In this document: positions 26,955-36,513 of the stretch, one piece after another | Layout: each line of letters starts with the position of its first letter | How positions within the stretch are numbered: position 1 is the stretch's first letter | Assembly (NCBI RefSeq): GCF_900091435.1 | Contig: NZ_FMCS01000003.1 | Location: 310,001 to 374,000 of the forward strand | Length of the DNA stretch: 64,000 nucleotides | Origin: Micromonospora chaiyaphumensis | Lineage (GTDB): Bacteria; Actinomycetota; Actinomycetes; Mycobacteriales; Micromonosporaceae | Direction of reading: 5' to 3' | The notes under the pieces: generated by a model | Seen by the model: only the letters and a program-made list of their open reading frames with translations | What the model was told of the DNA's origin: nothing | The model's database searches: none | Made by a program: the position numbers and the translations under genes

Positions 26955-27779
26955 TTGGCCGCTCGGCGTTGGGACGCCTGGTTCGACAAGGAACACCTTG
27001 TCCTCCGGCACAGGCGGCTATTGCCGTGGCCCAGGGCCTACGTCCGGCGCATACCGCTGGCCATGGTCCTCGACATCGGCTCGCTCACCGCAACCGACCA
27101 CGCCAAGCGGCGCGCGCAACTCACAATTCACGATCCGTCGGCGCCGTACCTGACCGAGCTCGTCCCGGTCCGGTTCACCCCGGAGCAATGGGCGGTCGCC
27201 GGCGGCTTCATGCGAGAAGCGCATGGGATACCGACCCAGCCGCGGCAACCCGGCGACGTGCCATCGTGGGATGCCGCCACGTCCCGCTCGGCCGCCGACG
27301 TCCCGAAGCAAGCGCAGCGGCTGGCGCAGCCACCGGCCGATCTACCAGCCCGCCTTCCGCCGCCCAAGCCCTCTCCCGTCAGCCGAAGTGCCACGTCGAC
27401 CATCCCGGGGATGCGGGCCGGCGACGGCAAACGGCCGGTGTGGCTGTGGCTCCAGAACGGCAAGATTCATGCCTCACTCGTCCCGGTCGGCAACACCTCG
27501 CCGCGCCAGCTGAGCGCTGCCGATGTCGCCCATCTCCTGCTCGCCGACCCGTCCCGGGCTATGCCGGCGATCCGTGCCTTGACCGGTATCGCCGACAGCG
27601 GGCAGGCTCTGGCTCGCATGCGAAGTTGGCGGCGGTCGGACGTCGTCAACTTGAGCGCCTCCGATCTCGCCGGTCGGCGGGTCACCGAGGCTCTACAGAA
27701 GCCGGGCCGGAGCAACCCGGATGGCAGCGTTCGGACCGTATCTGGCGGCCTTCCGAGCCTGAACAAGCGCCGCCGGTGA
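26955..27779 (+). CDS. Hypothetical protein with PH-like N-terminal region
   Basis: A 274-residue protein. The first 85 residues (DAWFDKEHLVLRHRRLLPW ... VRFTPEQWAVAGGFM) look like a small PH-fold domain. A proline-rich linker (about 100-150) follows. The C-terminal part (VWLWLQNGKIHASLVPVG) looks like a short beta-rich module, with alpha helices after it. The TTG at 26955 is chosen because GGGAGG lies eight bases upstream; a GTG at 26946 overlaps that ribosome site. No membrane segment was seen. It stands alone on this strand and no function is assigned. Confidence 0.6.
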   Translation: MAARRWDAWFDKEHLVLRHRRLLPWPRAYVRRIPLAMVLDIGSLTATDHAKRRAQLTIHDPSAPYLTELVPVRFTPEQWAVAGGFMREAHGIPTQPRQPGDVPSWDAATSRSAADVPKQAQRLAQPPADLPARLPPPKPSPVSRSATSTIPGMRAGDGKRPVWLWLQNGKIHASLVPVGNTSPRQLSAADVAHLLLADPSRAMPAIRALTGIADSGQALARMRSWRRSDVVNLSASDLAGRRVTEALQKPGRSNPDGSVRTVSGGLPSLNKRRR

Positions 27780-27843
27780 GTGCGAGCCACGGGGGATGCC
27801 GGCTGGGAGGCGATGCCGGCCTCTCCAGTGGTTCCTTAGCCGG

Positions 27844-28329
27844 TCACCCCCCGATGCCGACGCCGTCGACCAAGTTGATCAGTTCGTCGTCGCGGGCCAA
27901 CTCGTAACCACGCCCGCGCAGCTCCGCGACCAGTTCCGCCTCGCCGTCGAGCCGAACCTGCAGGTACTCGCCCTCGTGAACCGTGAGCACGACTTCGCCG
28001 TACCGGTCTTGCAGGTCCCGCGGCAGCACGTCGAGCGCCCGCACCGTGACCATCTTCGGCCAGTACCCGTCCACGATCGCGCCCAGCTCGGTGATGTCGA
28101 AGGGCTTGTCGTCGGCGTAGTCGTCCTCTTCGTAGCAGTCCGGCCCGGCGGGGTTCTCCAGGTGGGTCATCTGCACCTGCCGGGCCTCGCCCCAGGTACG
28201 CGCGCCCGCGAGCGCCCTGATCTCCGCGGCCTCGCCTGTGGCGGCGTCGGCGTCGACGAAGGCCAGGCAGTCGTGATTGGTGGCGTGGCCGTAGACCAGG
28301 CGCCGGGTGGTCGGTTGGTGCGTCGTCAT
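27844..28329 (-). CDS. Hypothetical acidic protein
   Basis: A 161-residue acidic protein, MTTHQPTTRRLVYG..., with no recognised domain. The central stretch YEEDDYADDKPFD is strongly acidic and the end has a short repeat-like pair of strands (VVLTVHEGEYLQVRL). Starts at 28329 and 28338 are both possible; GCAGGA before the first favours 28329. It is divergent from the DUF4011 helicase gene, with about 120 bases between them. It could be a regulator or an antirepressor-like protein, but nothing in the sequence shows this. Confidence 0.65.
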   Translation of the reverse strand: MTTHQPTTRRLVYGHATNHDCLAFVDADAATGEAAEIRALAGARTWGEARQVQMTHLENPAGPDCYEEDDYADDKPFDITELGAIVDGYWPKMVTVRALDVLPRDLQDRYGEVVLTVHEGEYLQVRLDGEAELVAELRGRGYELARDDELINLVDGVGIGG

Positions 28330-28448
28330 GGCGCACATCCTGCCCCAGTCATACGACAACCAAGATCGGCATACGGACGGGGGAGTATCCACCGGTCGGG
28401 CGACCGTTAGGCTGGCCCTTCCTGGCCTCGCCACCTGGAGAAACGCCT

Positions 28449-31400
28449 ATGTCCGACAGCGTCTTCGCGCAGTTCACCGCGGACGACGACCGGCTCGCCG
28501 TCGCGCTGCTGGTACAGCCGGCGATCAACGCCGCCCTGTTGCACAACCGGGTGCCGCTGGTCCGCCACCTCACGCTGGTCAACCGCGGCACGGGACCACT
28601 GGCGGACGTGACCCTGACGTTGGAGCTACTCGGCCCCGACGGCGCTCTCACCGAGCCGTGGACCCGTACCCTCACCGCGCCGCTGCGGCCCGGGGCGAGC
28701 ACCGGCTGGGACGACTTCCGGGACGTCACCCCGGACCGGGCGCTGCTCTACCGCACCGACGAGGCGTTCCCGGTCGACTACCGCCTCACCGTTGAGGCGG
28801 ATGGCCAGGCATTGACGATGGTCGCCCCGTCACGGGTGCTCGCACACAACGAGTGGTTCAACAGTCCCGCCCTCTACGACAGCCTGGCCGCTTTCGTGCA
28901 GCCGAACACCCGGGCGGTCGAGGCGGTGCTGCGGTCGGCGGCGCAGATCCTGCTCGCGCGTACCGGCTCCGGTTCGCTGCAGGGCTACCAGGACGGCTCG
29001 GAGCGGGCGGCATTGATCGCCGGCGCCGTGTACGAGGCACTGCGCCAGCTCGAGATCACCTACCAGACCCTCCCGGCGTCGTTCGAGAACAGCGGCCAGA
29101 AGGTGCGGACGACGGCCGCGGTGCTGGACGGGCGCCTCGGCAACTGCCTCGACCTCTCCGTCACCTACGCCGCGTGCCTGGAGGCGGCGGGGGTGCACCC
29201 GCTCGTCTTCATCAGCGAGGGGCACGCCTTCGGCGGCTTCCTCCTCGAAGAGGAGCGGCTCGGCGCCGCGGCGGTCACCGAGACCAACCTGCTGATCTCG
29301 ATGGTCGACTCGGGCCGCGCGGTGCCGGTCGAGCTGACCCGCATCGGGCCCGGCACCCAGTCGGCGACCTTCACCGAGGCGGTAAGGGTCGGCCTCGGCC
29401 ACTTCCGCAGCGAGGGCCACCGGCTGCAGGGCGTCATCGACATCCACCTCGCCCACCGCTCCGGCATCCAGCCGCTGCCCTCGGCCGACGAACTGGTCGC
29501 GCCCGCGCCCGTCGACACCGAGACGACCCCCAACGCCGGCGCGTCGCTCGACCTTCCGCCCGGTGTCGCCGCCGCGAAGCTGCGCCAGCTCGCCGACGAG
29601 GGCGACGAGGTGCCACAGCCCGCCGACGGCTCCCCGGCGCGCATCCAGCAGTGGCGGAAGTCCCTGCTCGACCTGAGCCTGCGCAACCCGCTGCTCAACC
29701 TGCCCAAGCGCGGCCGCGGCCTGGACCTGCACGTGCCGGCCGGCGCCCTCGCCCTGCTGGACGACCTCATCCACGACGGCCGCCAGGTGCAGGTCATCCC
29801 GCAGGACGACATCAGCCACGTGCACGAGCTGGCCGGCGCGCGCCGGGCGCAGGACCTCGACGCCGAGATCCTTACCCGGGAGCTGCGCACCGACCGGCGG
29901 GTCTACGGCGCTGTGACCGAGGCCCGCTACAAGAGCGCCATGCGGGCGTTGCAGCGCGAGGCGCGCACGATGGAGCAGGAGACCGGCAGCAACTACCTCT
30001 ACCTGACCATCGGCACCCTGGTGCACACCAAGACCACCGGGGGAGAGGCGTACGCGCCGCTGTTCCTCCTGCCGGTGCGTATCGAGGGCGGCAGCGGCCG
30101 CCGTCCGTACGCGATGGTCATCGACGGCACCGAGGTGGCCAGCCCTAACTACTGCCTCATCGAGTGGCTGCGGGTCAAGCACGGCGTGCGGATCCCGGAG
30201 CTGGAGCAGCCGGTCCTCGACGAGCACGGCATCGACATCGCGAAGACCCTCGCGGCGATCAACACCGGGCTGGTCGACAACCGGCTGAACTACCGCATCG
30301 ACGAGACCGCCAGCCTGCGGCTGCTGCAGTTCTCCACCTTCCAGATGTGGCGGGACCTCGGCGACCACTGGCCCCGGTTCAAGGAAAACCCTGTGGTCCG
30401 GCACCTTGTGGAATCCTCCGGCGCCACCTTCGACGACCCGGCCCGGCCGGACCACGACACCGACGTCGCCGTGGACGAGGGGGAGCTGCACCTGCCGATC
30501 CCCGCCGACGGTTCCCAGATGCAGGCGATCGTCATGGCCGAGCGCGGACAGTCGTTCGTGCTCGAAGGGCCGCCCGGCACCGGCAAGTCGCAGACCATCA
30601 CCAACATGATCGCCCGCGCGGTCGCCGCTGGCCGCTCGGTGCTGTTCGTCGCCGAGAAGCAGGCCGCCCTCGAGGTGGTGAAGCGCCGGCTCAAGCAGAT
30701 CGGCCTCGGACCGTTCGCGCTGGACCTGCACGGGCGCAAGCAGTCCCTCAACGCCATCCGACAGCAGCTGCGCGACGCCCTGGACCAGTACGACCTGGGC
30801 AGCGACGGCGACTGGATGGCCGTCGAAACGGCCTACCGGACGCGGCTCGCCCCGCTGGCCGAGTATCCAGCGCAGGTCCACACCGCCAACCCCGTCGGGA
30901 TGTCGCTCTGGTCGGCCTACGAGCAGGTCCTCGCGTACGGGGACGGCCCGGCCGCCCCGGTTCCGGTCAGCTACCTGCACGCACCCGCCGAGGTACGCGC
31001 TCAGGTGGAGACGACGCTGCGGGAGTTCCCGGCCGCCGCCCGCTCCGCGCGGGTCCGGCCCGAGCATCCCTGGGCACTCAGCGGCTGCCGGACCCTCGAC
31101 GGGCTGCACGGCGCGGCCGTCACCGAGATCGCCGCCGACCTCGAACGCCTCCGTGCCGACCTCGCCGCCAGCCCCCACCTGGTCGGGCTGCTGCGGACGC
31201 TGCCTACCCCGGAAACCGTCACCGAGCTGCAGGCCGGCGCCTGGCTCGCCGTACGCGGAATGCTCCCGGACCGGGAGACCACTGTGCGCGCTGGCGACCG
31301 GCGGTGGGACGAGGCCGCGGCCCGGCTTCAGGGGGAGCTGGCCGCCTTCCACCAAGGCTTCGCCGGTGAGCTCGCCACCTTCCGCCCGGACGTCTTCGCC

Positions 31401-34400
31401 CGGCCCGAGCTGGCCGCCTGGCACGCCGAGACGCAGGAGGCGGCGAAGAAGCTGCTCGGCAAGCGCAAGCGCCGGCAGGCCGTCGTCGACAAGCTGGCCG
31501 TGCACCTGGTCGCCGGTGCGACGCTCGACGTCGAGCGGGTCGAGGTGACCACCGGACGCCTGGTCGCCGCCCAGGCCCAGGCCGCCGCGCTGCACCAGCA
31601 CGCGGTCGCGCTCGGCGGCCTACGGATCCCAGCATGGCAGCCCACGAACCCGGACGCACAGCAGCGGCTGGCGGAGGCGATCGAAGCGACCCGGGCCAGC
31701 CGCACGCTCCTGGCCCGGCACCCGCAGGCCTGGGAGCTGTTCCAGCGCGGCATCTCCGACGTCGACGCCGCCCTCCTGGACCGGGTCGCCTCCCGGTGGC
31801 GGGCCTGGCGCGGGGTGCTGCGTTCCGCAGAGCCGGAGCTGGCCCTGTGGTCGGCCGGCTCGCACTGGGTCGACGCCTGGCAGCGGGACGGCGCGACCTG
31901 GCTTCACGACCTGCGCAGCGAGGAACTCTTCCCGCTGCGCCGCTGGGCCACCGTCCTCACCCACGCCGACGTGCTCGCCTCCGCCGGCCTCACCGACTAC
32001 CGGGACCAGCTGCTGCGCGCCGAGGTGAACGGACAGTTCGCCGAGGAGGCATACCGTCGGGGCGTCGCCGCCGCCTCCCTCGGCGAGCGGGTACGGGCCG
32101 GCGGGCTGCAGTACTTCGACCCGGAACTGCACGACGATGAGATCGCCCAGTTCGAGACGGCCGCCGGTGAGCTGCGGGCGGCGCTGCCCGAGCGCCTGCC
32201 CTCGGTGCTGGTCCGCCGCCGCCCGTTCAGCCCGACCGACCGGCGGGGCCGCTTCGCCGACTTCGCGGCGGAACTACGCCGCAAGCGCGGCGGCCGGTCC
32301 TTCCGGGAACTGTTCGAGCAGTACCCCGACGCCGTGCTGGCGCTGACGCCGTGCGTGCTGGTCAGCCCCGCCTCGGCGGCGAACTTCCTGGCCCCGGGAA
32401 GCCAACGATTCAACCTGGTCATCTTCGACGAGGCGTCGCAGATCCGGGTCGCCGAAGCGATCGGCGCGATGGGGCGGGGCAGTGCCGTGGTGGTCGTCGG
32501 GGACTCCCGGCAGATGCCGCCGTCCAGCATCATGCAGGCCAGCCACACCGTTGACGACGTCGACGAGGGCGACGGCCCGGTACTGGAGGACCTGGAGAGC
32601 ATCCTCAGCGAAGCCGTCGAGTCCGGGCTGCCGCAGCGGTGGCTGTCCTGGCACTACCGCAGCCACGACGAGTCGCTGATCGCCTTCTCCAACCGCTACT
32701 ACTACGACAACAAACTCTCCAGCCTCCCGTCGCCGGGGATGAGCGGCTCCACCGGCATCGCCTGGCGGCGGGTCGACGGCCGGTACGACCGCGGCGGCTC
32801 GCGGACCAACGACGTCGAGGCGCGCGCCGTCCTCGCCGACATCACCCGGCGGCTGCACGACCCGGCCACCGCCGGACAGTCGATCGGTGTGGTCACCTTC
32901 AACATCCAGCAGCGGGACCTCATCCTCAACCTGCTGGAGGACAGCACCGACCCGATCATCCGCGAGCAGCTCTCCGGCGCGGTCGCCGAGCCGATCTTCG
33001 TCAAGAACCTGGAGAACGTGCAGGGCGACGAGCGGGACGTCGTCCTGTTCTCCCTGGCCTTCTCCACCAACCCGGACACCGGCCAGCTTCCGCTGAACTT
33101 CGGTCCGCTGAGCCAGGCCGGCGGTGAGCGGCGGCTCAACGTGGCGATCACCCGGGCCCGCCGGCAGGTGGTGCTCTTCTCATCCTTCAACCCGTCGGAC
33201 ATTGACCTGTCCCGCACCTCGGCGGTTGGCACGCAGCACTTGCGGGCGTACTGCGAGATGGCCGCGGCTGGCGTCGACCGGCTGGGCGACCTGACCACCG
33301 ATCGGGCCGAGCGGCGCAGCCGCATCCGCGACGAGGTGGCCGCCGCGCTGCGCGACCGTGGCCACGAGGTCCGCACCTCACACGGCCTGTCCGACTTCAC
33401 CGTGGACCTCGCCGTACGCCGGCCCGGCTCGGCCCGCTGGCAGGTGGCCGTCATGCTGGACGGCCCCGACTGGAGCGCCCGCCCGACGGTGGCCGACCGG
33501 GACCTGGCGCCCGCCCTGCTCCGGACCATCATGGGCTGGCCGGAGGTGGTGCGGTTCTGGCTGCCGGCGTGGATCCACGACCGGTCCGCGCTGCTCGACC
33601 GCGTCGACGACGCCGTCGCAAAAGCCGACGCCCCAGAGCCGCCCGCGCCAGCGGAAGCCGTCGCGCCCCACGGCACGGTCGAGCTGCCGACGCCCCGCAC
33701 GGCCGAGGACGTCGAGCAGGTCCACCTGGTCGAGCTGTCGGGTCCGCGCGTTGCGGAGGACACCGATCCCGCCACGGAAGTGTCGCCGGTACCTGTCACG
33801 AGCCTCGCCACAGCGGCGGTGCCGGCCCCCGTCACGGACCTCGCCACCGCATCCGCGCCGGCCCCCGTCGCGGGCGCGCCGCCGGCGACGACCGGCGCTC
33901 TCGAAGTCAGGCCCTTCGTCCCGTACACCCCGACGCCGCTCGGCGACCAGAACGACCTCGACCTTCTCGCCACCGACCAGCGGGTACGCGGGCTCGTCCG
34001 GGAGGCGCTGCGGGAGACCATCGCGGCGGAAGGCCCGGTCGAACAGCACCGGCTCGCCCGCCTGGCCCTGGCCCGTTTCGGCTTCTTGCGGACCCGGGAG
34101 GACCGGCGCCTTGCCGTGCTCGCGCTCGTCGACGCCCGCCGGCTGTACGGCCATCCCACCGTGGGGCGGTACGCCTGGCCCGAGGAGACGGACCCGCAGA
34201 CGTACCGCGCGTACCGGGTCACCCAGGCGAGCAACGACCGGGCGTTCGAGGAGGTGCCTCCCGAGGAGGTCGCCAACGCGTTCGTGCACGTTCTGCAGGA
34301 CGTGCCGAGCGTGGACGAGGAGCGCCTGCTGCGCGCGGGGCTGGAGCGCCTCGGCTACCGACGGCGCACCGACAAGATCGACAAGCTACTCCGATACGGC

Positions 34401-34484
34401 CTGCACGTCGCCGTGACCAGCGGCCGAGTCCGGTTCGACCAAGAGGGACGTCTGACCCTGGGTCCACATGAGTCATCGACGTGA
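28449..34484 (+). CDS. DUF4011/DUF3320-type superfamily 1 helicase-nuclease with transglutaminase-like N-terminus
   Basis: A 2011-residue multidomain protein. An N-terminal beta-sandwich-like region is followed by a transglutaminase-like block (GNCLDLSVTYAACLEA ... EGHAFGGF, Cys about 232, His about 261). Then comes DUF4011 (KSLLDLSLRNPLLNLPKR). The SF1 helicase core has LEGPPGTGKSQT (about 706), IFDEASQI (about 1325), WHYRSHDESL (about 1400) and NVAITRARRQ (about 1563). Near 1630-1720 a Vsr/MTES_1575-type nuclease domain is suggested by DFTVDLAV and VAVMLDGPDWSARP. The end is DUF3320 (RRTDKIDKLLRYGL). The ATG follows GGAG. The protein stands alone, as such proteins often do in defence islands. 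Helicase call firm; the Cys-His site may be structural or proteolytic. Confidence 0.88.
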   Translation: MSDSVFAQFTADDDRLAVALLVQPAINAALLHNRVPLVRHLTLVNRGTGPLADVTLTLELLGPDGALTEPWTRTLTAPLRPGASTGWDDFRDVTPDRALLYRTDEAFPVDYRLTVEADGQALTMVAPSRVLAHNEWFNSPALYDSLAAFVQPNTRAVEAVLRSAAQILLARTGSGSLQGYQDGSERAALIAGAVYEALRQLEITYQTLPASFENSGQKVRTTAAVLDGRLGNCLDLSVTYAACLEAAGVHPLVFISEGHAFGGFLLEEERLGAAAVTETNLLISMVDSGRAVPVELTRIGPGTQSATFTEAVRVGLGHFRSEGHRLQGVIDIHLAHRSGIQPLPSADELVAPAPVDTETTPNAGASLDLPPGVAAAKLRQLADEGDEVPQPADGSPARIQQWRKSLLDLSLRNPLLNLPKRGRGLDLHVPAGALALLDDLIHDGRQVQVIPQDDISHVHELAGARRAQDLDAEILTRELRTDRRVYGAVTEARYKSAMRALQREARTMEQETGSNYLYLTIGTLVHTKTTGGEAYAPLFLLPVRIEGGSGRRPYAMVIDGTEVASPNYCLIEWLRVKHGVRIPELEQPVLDEHGIDIAKTLAAINTGLVDNRLNYRIDETASLRLLQFSTFQMWRDLGDHWPRFKENPVVRHLVESSGATFDDPARPDHDTDVAVDEGELHLPIPADGSQMQAIVMAERGQSFVLEGPPGTGKSQTITNMIARAVAAGRSVLFVAEKQAALEVVKRRLKQIGLGPFALDLHGRKQSLNAIRQQLRDALDQYDLGSDGDWMAVETAYRTRLAPLAEYPAQVHTANPVGMSLWSAYEQVLAYGDGPAAPVPVSYLHAPAEVRAQVETTLREFPAAARSARVRPEHPWALSGCRTLDGLHGAAVTEIAADLERLRADLAASPHLVGLLRTLPTPETVTELQAGAWLAVRGMLPDRETTVRAGDRRWDEAAARLQGELAAFHQGFAGELATFRPDVFARPELAAWHAETQEAAKKLLGKRKRRQAVVDKLAVHLVAGATLDVERVEVTTGRLVAAQAQAAALHQHAVALGGLRIPAWQPTNPDAQQRLAEAIEATRASRTLLARHPQAWELFQRGISDVDAALLDRVASRWRAWRGVLRSAEPELALWSAGSHWVDAWQRDGATWLHDLRSEELFPLRRWATVLTHADVLASAGLTDYRDQLLRAEVNGQFAEEAYRRGVAAASLGERVRAGGLQYFDPELHDDEIAQFETAAGELRAALPERLPSVLVRRRPFSPTDRRGRFADFAAELRRKRGGRSFRELFEQYPDAVLALTPCVLVSPASAANFLAPGSQRFNLVIFDEASQIRVAEAIGAMGRGSAVVVVGDSRQMPPSSIMQASHTVDDVDEGDGPVLEDLESILSEAVESGLPQRWLSWHYRSHDESLIAFSNRYYYDNKLSSLPSPGMSGSTGIAWRRVDGRYDRGGSRTNDVEARAVLADITRRLHDPATAGQSIGVVTFNIQQRDLILNLLEDSTDPIIREQLSGAVAEPIFVKNLENVQGDERDVVLFSLAFSTNPDTGQLPLNFGPLSQAGGERRLNVAITRARRQVVLFSSFNPSDIDLSRTSAVGTQHLRAYCEMAAAGVDRLGDLTTDRAERRSRIRDEVAAALRDRGHEVRTSHGLSDFTVDLAVRRPGSARWQVAVMLDGPDWSARPTVADRDLAPALLRTIMGWPEVVRFWLPAWIHDRSALLDRVDDAVAKADAPEPPAPAEAVAPHGTVELPTPRTAEDVEQVHLVELSGPRVAEDTDPATEVSPVPVTSLATAAVPAPVTDLATASAPAPVAGAPPATTGALEVRPFVPYTPTPLGDQNDLDLLATDQRVRGLVREALRETIAAEGPVEQHRLARLALARFGFLRTREDRRLAVLALVDARRLYGHPTVGRYAWPEETDPQTYRAYRVTQASNDRAFEEVPPEEVANAFVHVLQDVPSVDEERLLRAGLERLGYRRRTDKIDKLLRYGLHVAVTSGRVRFDQEGRLTLGPHESST

Positions 34485-34602
34485 CCGCGCCTCGGCGAAA
34501 CCCTGGCCGACTACGCCGGGCGGCCCTCGCTTGTCTCATGGTGCACCGCGCACGTCCAGCCGAAGACCGATCAGCATGCCAGCACATAAGTGACGGTCGC
34601 GA

Positions 34603-35169
34603 TCATGCCCGGCGCTCGATCGCCTCTGAGCGGCAGGGAATGCACCTGCCAGCAGGTTGGCCAATGTGCCCCGGACGCGAGCAGCGGCGGCCACCGCCGG
34701 TCATCGGCGGCGCCGCGCCGCCACGCTCGGCGCAACCCGGAGCGCGGGTCTGCTTCCTCTGCGGAGCAAATCGGTCGGAAACCGGTGCCCGCCTGTCTTT
34801 CATTGATTGGTCTTCAAGGCTTCCGGTGACACCCTGTCTGTCACCCCTGCTGGCCGAATCTGTCACCCTGCCCTGCTGATTTGTCACCGCAGAGGCGGTT
34901 CCCGTCCGCCCGGCTCCGGCGACCAGGCGGTAGACGCGGGTGGCGATCCCGGCGACCTTGGATACCGCCAGATGGCCGAGCTGCACCAGCTTGGTGAGGC
35001 ATCGCTGCACCGTCCGCTCCGAGCAGCCGGCGTAGTTGGCGATGGTGGCGACGGAAGGCCAAGCCTTACCCTCGTGGTTGGCGTGTGCAGCGATGGCGAT
35101 AGCCACGGCCCGCTCGTTCTTCCCTAGGTCTTTCGTCGCGAGAAGAGCGCCCTTAACGGCAAGACTCAT
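34603..35169 (-). CDS. Helix-turn-helix (replication-initiator-like) protein
   Basis: A 188-residue protein whose first 90 residues are a winged HTH of the kind found in phage and plasmid proteins: NERAVAIAIAAHANHEGKAW, then PSVATIANYAGCSERTVQRCL. The rest is basic, low in complexity, and may be disordered. The ATG at 35169 has GGAGG upstream; a longer frame to 35208 is less likely. It suggests that this region was once carried by a mobile element. No partner genes were recognised nearby. Confidence 0.65.
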   Translation of the reverse strand: MSLAVKGALLATKDLGKNERAVAIAIAAHANHEGKAWPSVATIANYAGCSERTVQRCLTKLVQLGHLAVSKVAGIATRVYRLVAGAGRTGTASAVTNQQGRVTDSASRGDRQGVTGSLEDQSMKDRRAPVSDRFAPQRKQTRAPGCAERGGAAPPMTGGGRRCSRPGHIGQPAGRCIPCRSEAIERRA

Positions 35170-35568
35170 TAGCCTCGGACCTCCTACGTCCGTCGGGGCC
35201 ACGGGCATGTGTTCTACACCGACGCGGCCGGGCTCGATCTGGCATCCCGCGCCGTACCGGCGTGGGGTCTAGTGATCCACGCTCACCTATCGCTGAAGGT
35301 CAAGTCGCAGAGGAGAGGTGGGGCATCCCAACCGGCTGCCGACTGTGTCCGACTAAAACTCGGCGAGGAGCAACACGCCCGAATCCCAAGCGAGCTGAGC
35401 GTTAGAGGTCGGCCAGGCGGCGGGCAGGGATGGGCTACCCACGGACGGTCCGGGCCGTAGGACGCGCTCAGCTCGCGCACTGGAGGCGGTTGGGCAGGCG
35501 ACGAGAGGCTTGTGCGAGGCTGAAGCGGGCTCGCCGGGCAGCTGGCACAGCGCGCCGTCCCGTTGCGG
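35170..35568. other. Gap with no recognised gene
   Basis: About 400 bases between the HTH gene and the broken kinase gene. Short frames on both strands lack ribosome sites and domains. It contains the promoter side of the HTH gene and nothing else that could be supported. Confidence 0.4.
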
Positions 35569-36089
35569 TTAGGGCAAGGGCTGGTGTTCGTCCCGTACGC
35601 GGTTGATCAACTGGTTGGCCTGCCGGCGGCTGTTGAGGGTGAGAAGCCGGACGTGAGGTCCGTGTTCTCGGACAAGGTTGTGTACCCGGGGTCGCGTAGT
35701 GCGTCGGTAATCGAGGATGTAGCGGACGAAGTTCCAGGTGAGCCGGTCGTAGACGCCATCCTGGTGGTGCTGCCCGCCTCGGTAGCGCCAGCGCCGCTGC
35801 TTGATGCCCCACAGGCAGCTGCGGCGGGTAGGTCGAGGAAGAGGACTGTGTCCGCGGCAGCCAGCCGGATGGGCAGGGTGGTTGCATAGTTGCCCTCGAT
35901 GATCCACCGTTCCCCAGCGACGAGTTCCTCCTGCTGGGCGGCGAATTCGGCCTGCGGCAACGGGCGCCACTGCTCGTCGTAGTAGACGGCATCGAGGTGG
36001 GTCAGCGGTACGTCGAGGATCTGGGCAAGCTGCCGGGCGATCGTGGATTTACCGCTGCCACCGCAACCGATGATGGCGATCCTGTCCAT
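35569..36089 (-). pseudogene. Frameshifted DNA topology modulation protein (FlaR-like, adenylate-kinase fold)
   Basis: The gene starts at 36089 with [20 protein letters not shown], a P-loop kinase N-terminus, followed by [13 protein letters not shown] and WIIEGNY, typical of the topology modulation (FlaR) family. The frame then runs into nonsense after VLFLDLP, near 35827. The expected C-terminus is found in another frame ([15 protein letters not shown] ... [14 protein letters not shown]). One missing C in a C-run (CCC where CCCC is needed) would explain it. It is either a real frameshift mutation or a sequencing error. If intact, it would be about 170 residues, the normal length. Confidence 0.75.
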
Positions 36090-36513
36090 GGCGCTCCAGG
36101 GTAGGGGGCCGTTGACGTACCGCCGAGACGACATGGTCAGTCATGACGCCACCGGTTCCGGCTGACGCAGGAGGCGATTGACCACGTCAAGCTGGGTGGA
36201 GAGCCGGAACGAGTCGAGGTGCTGTAGGCATTCGCGATCATCCGGGTGTGCTCGCCGGTGCCCGGCGATCTCGGCCGGCCAGCCGACGCGGTGCCGGACG
36301 TCGGTGGCGTTCCGTGCGGAAGTGGGCGGGCTGCAACCCGGTGAACGGAAAGATCCACTCAGAGTTGGCTGCCGTGATCACCTGCACCCACGCATCCTGC
36401 CCGATCATCCTTAACACACAGACGCCACGGTTACGAGACGTCTCTTAGGAGGCACCAACTCGGGCAGGCTCGCGACAGAAGCGTTACGGCTCCCTGCTAC
36501 CAGAATTGCTTGG
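36090..36513. other. Gap with a possible broken small gene on the minus strand
   Basis: On the minus strand the stretch from about 36405 down begins MIGQDAWVQVITAAN and then shifts frame near 36310; the next frame reads WPAEIAGHRRAHPDD and ends at about 36145 (VNRLLRQPEPVAS). Both parts look protein-like, so a small frameshifted gene is likely, but its family is not known. Confidence 0.4.

Noticed and set aside
28830-31601. Minus-strand open frame of 923 codons
   Set aside because: Antisense shadow of the DUF4011 helicase; composition is that of a complementary high-GC frame.
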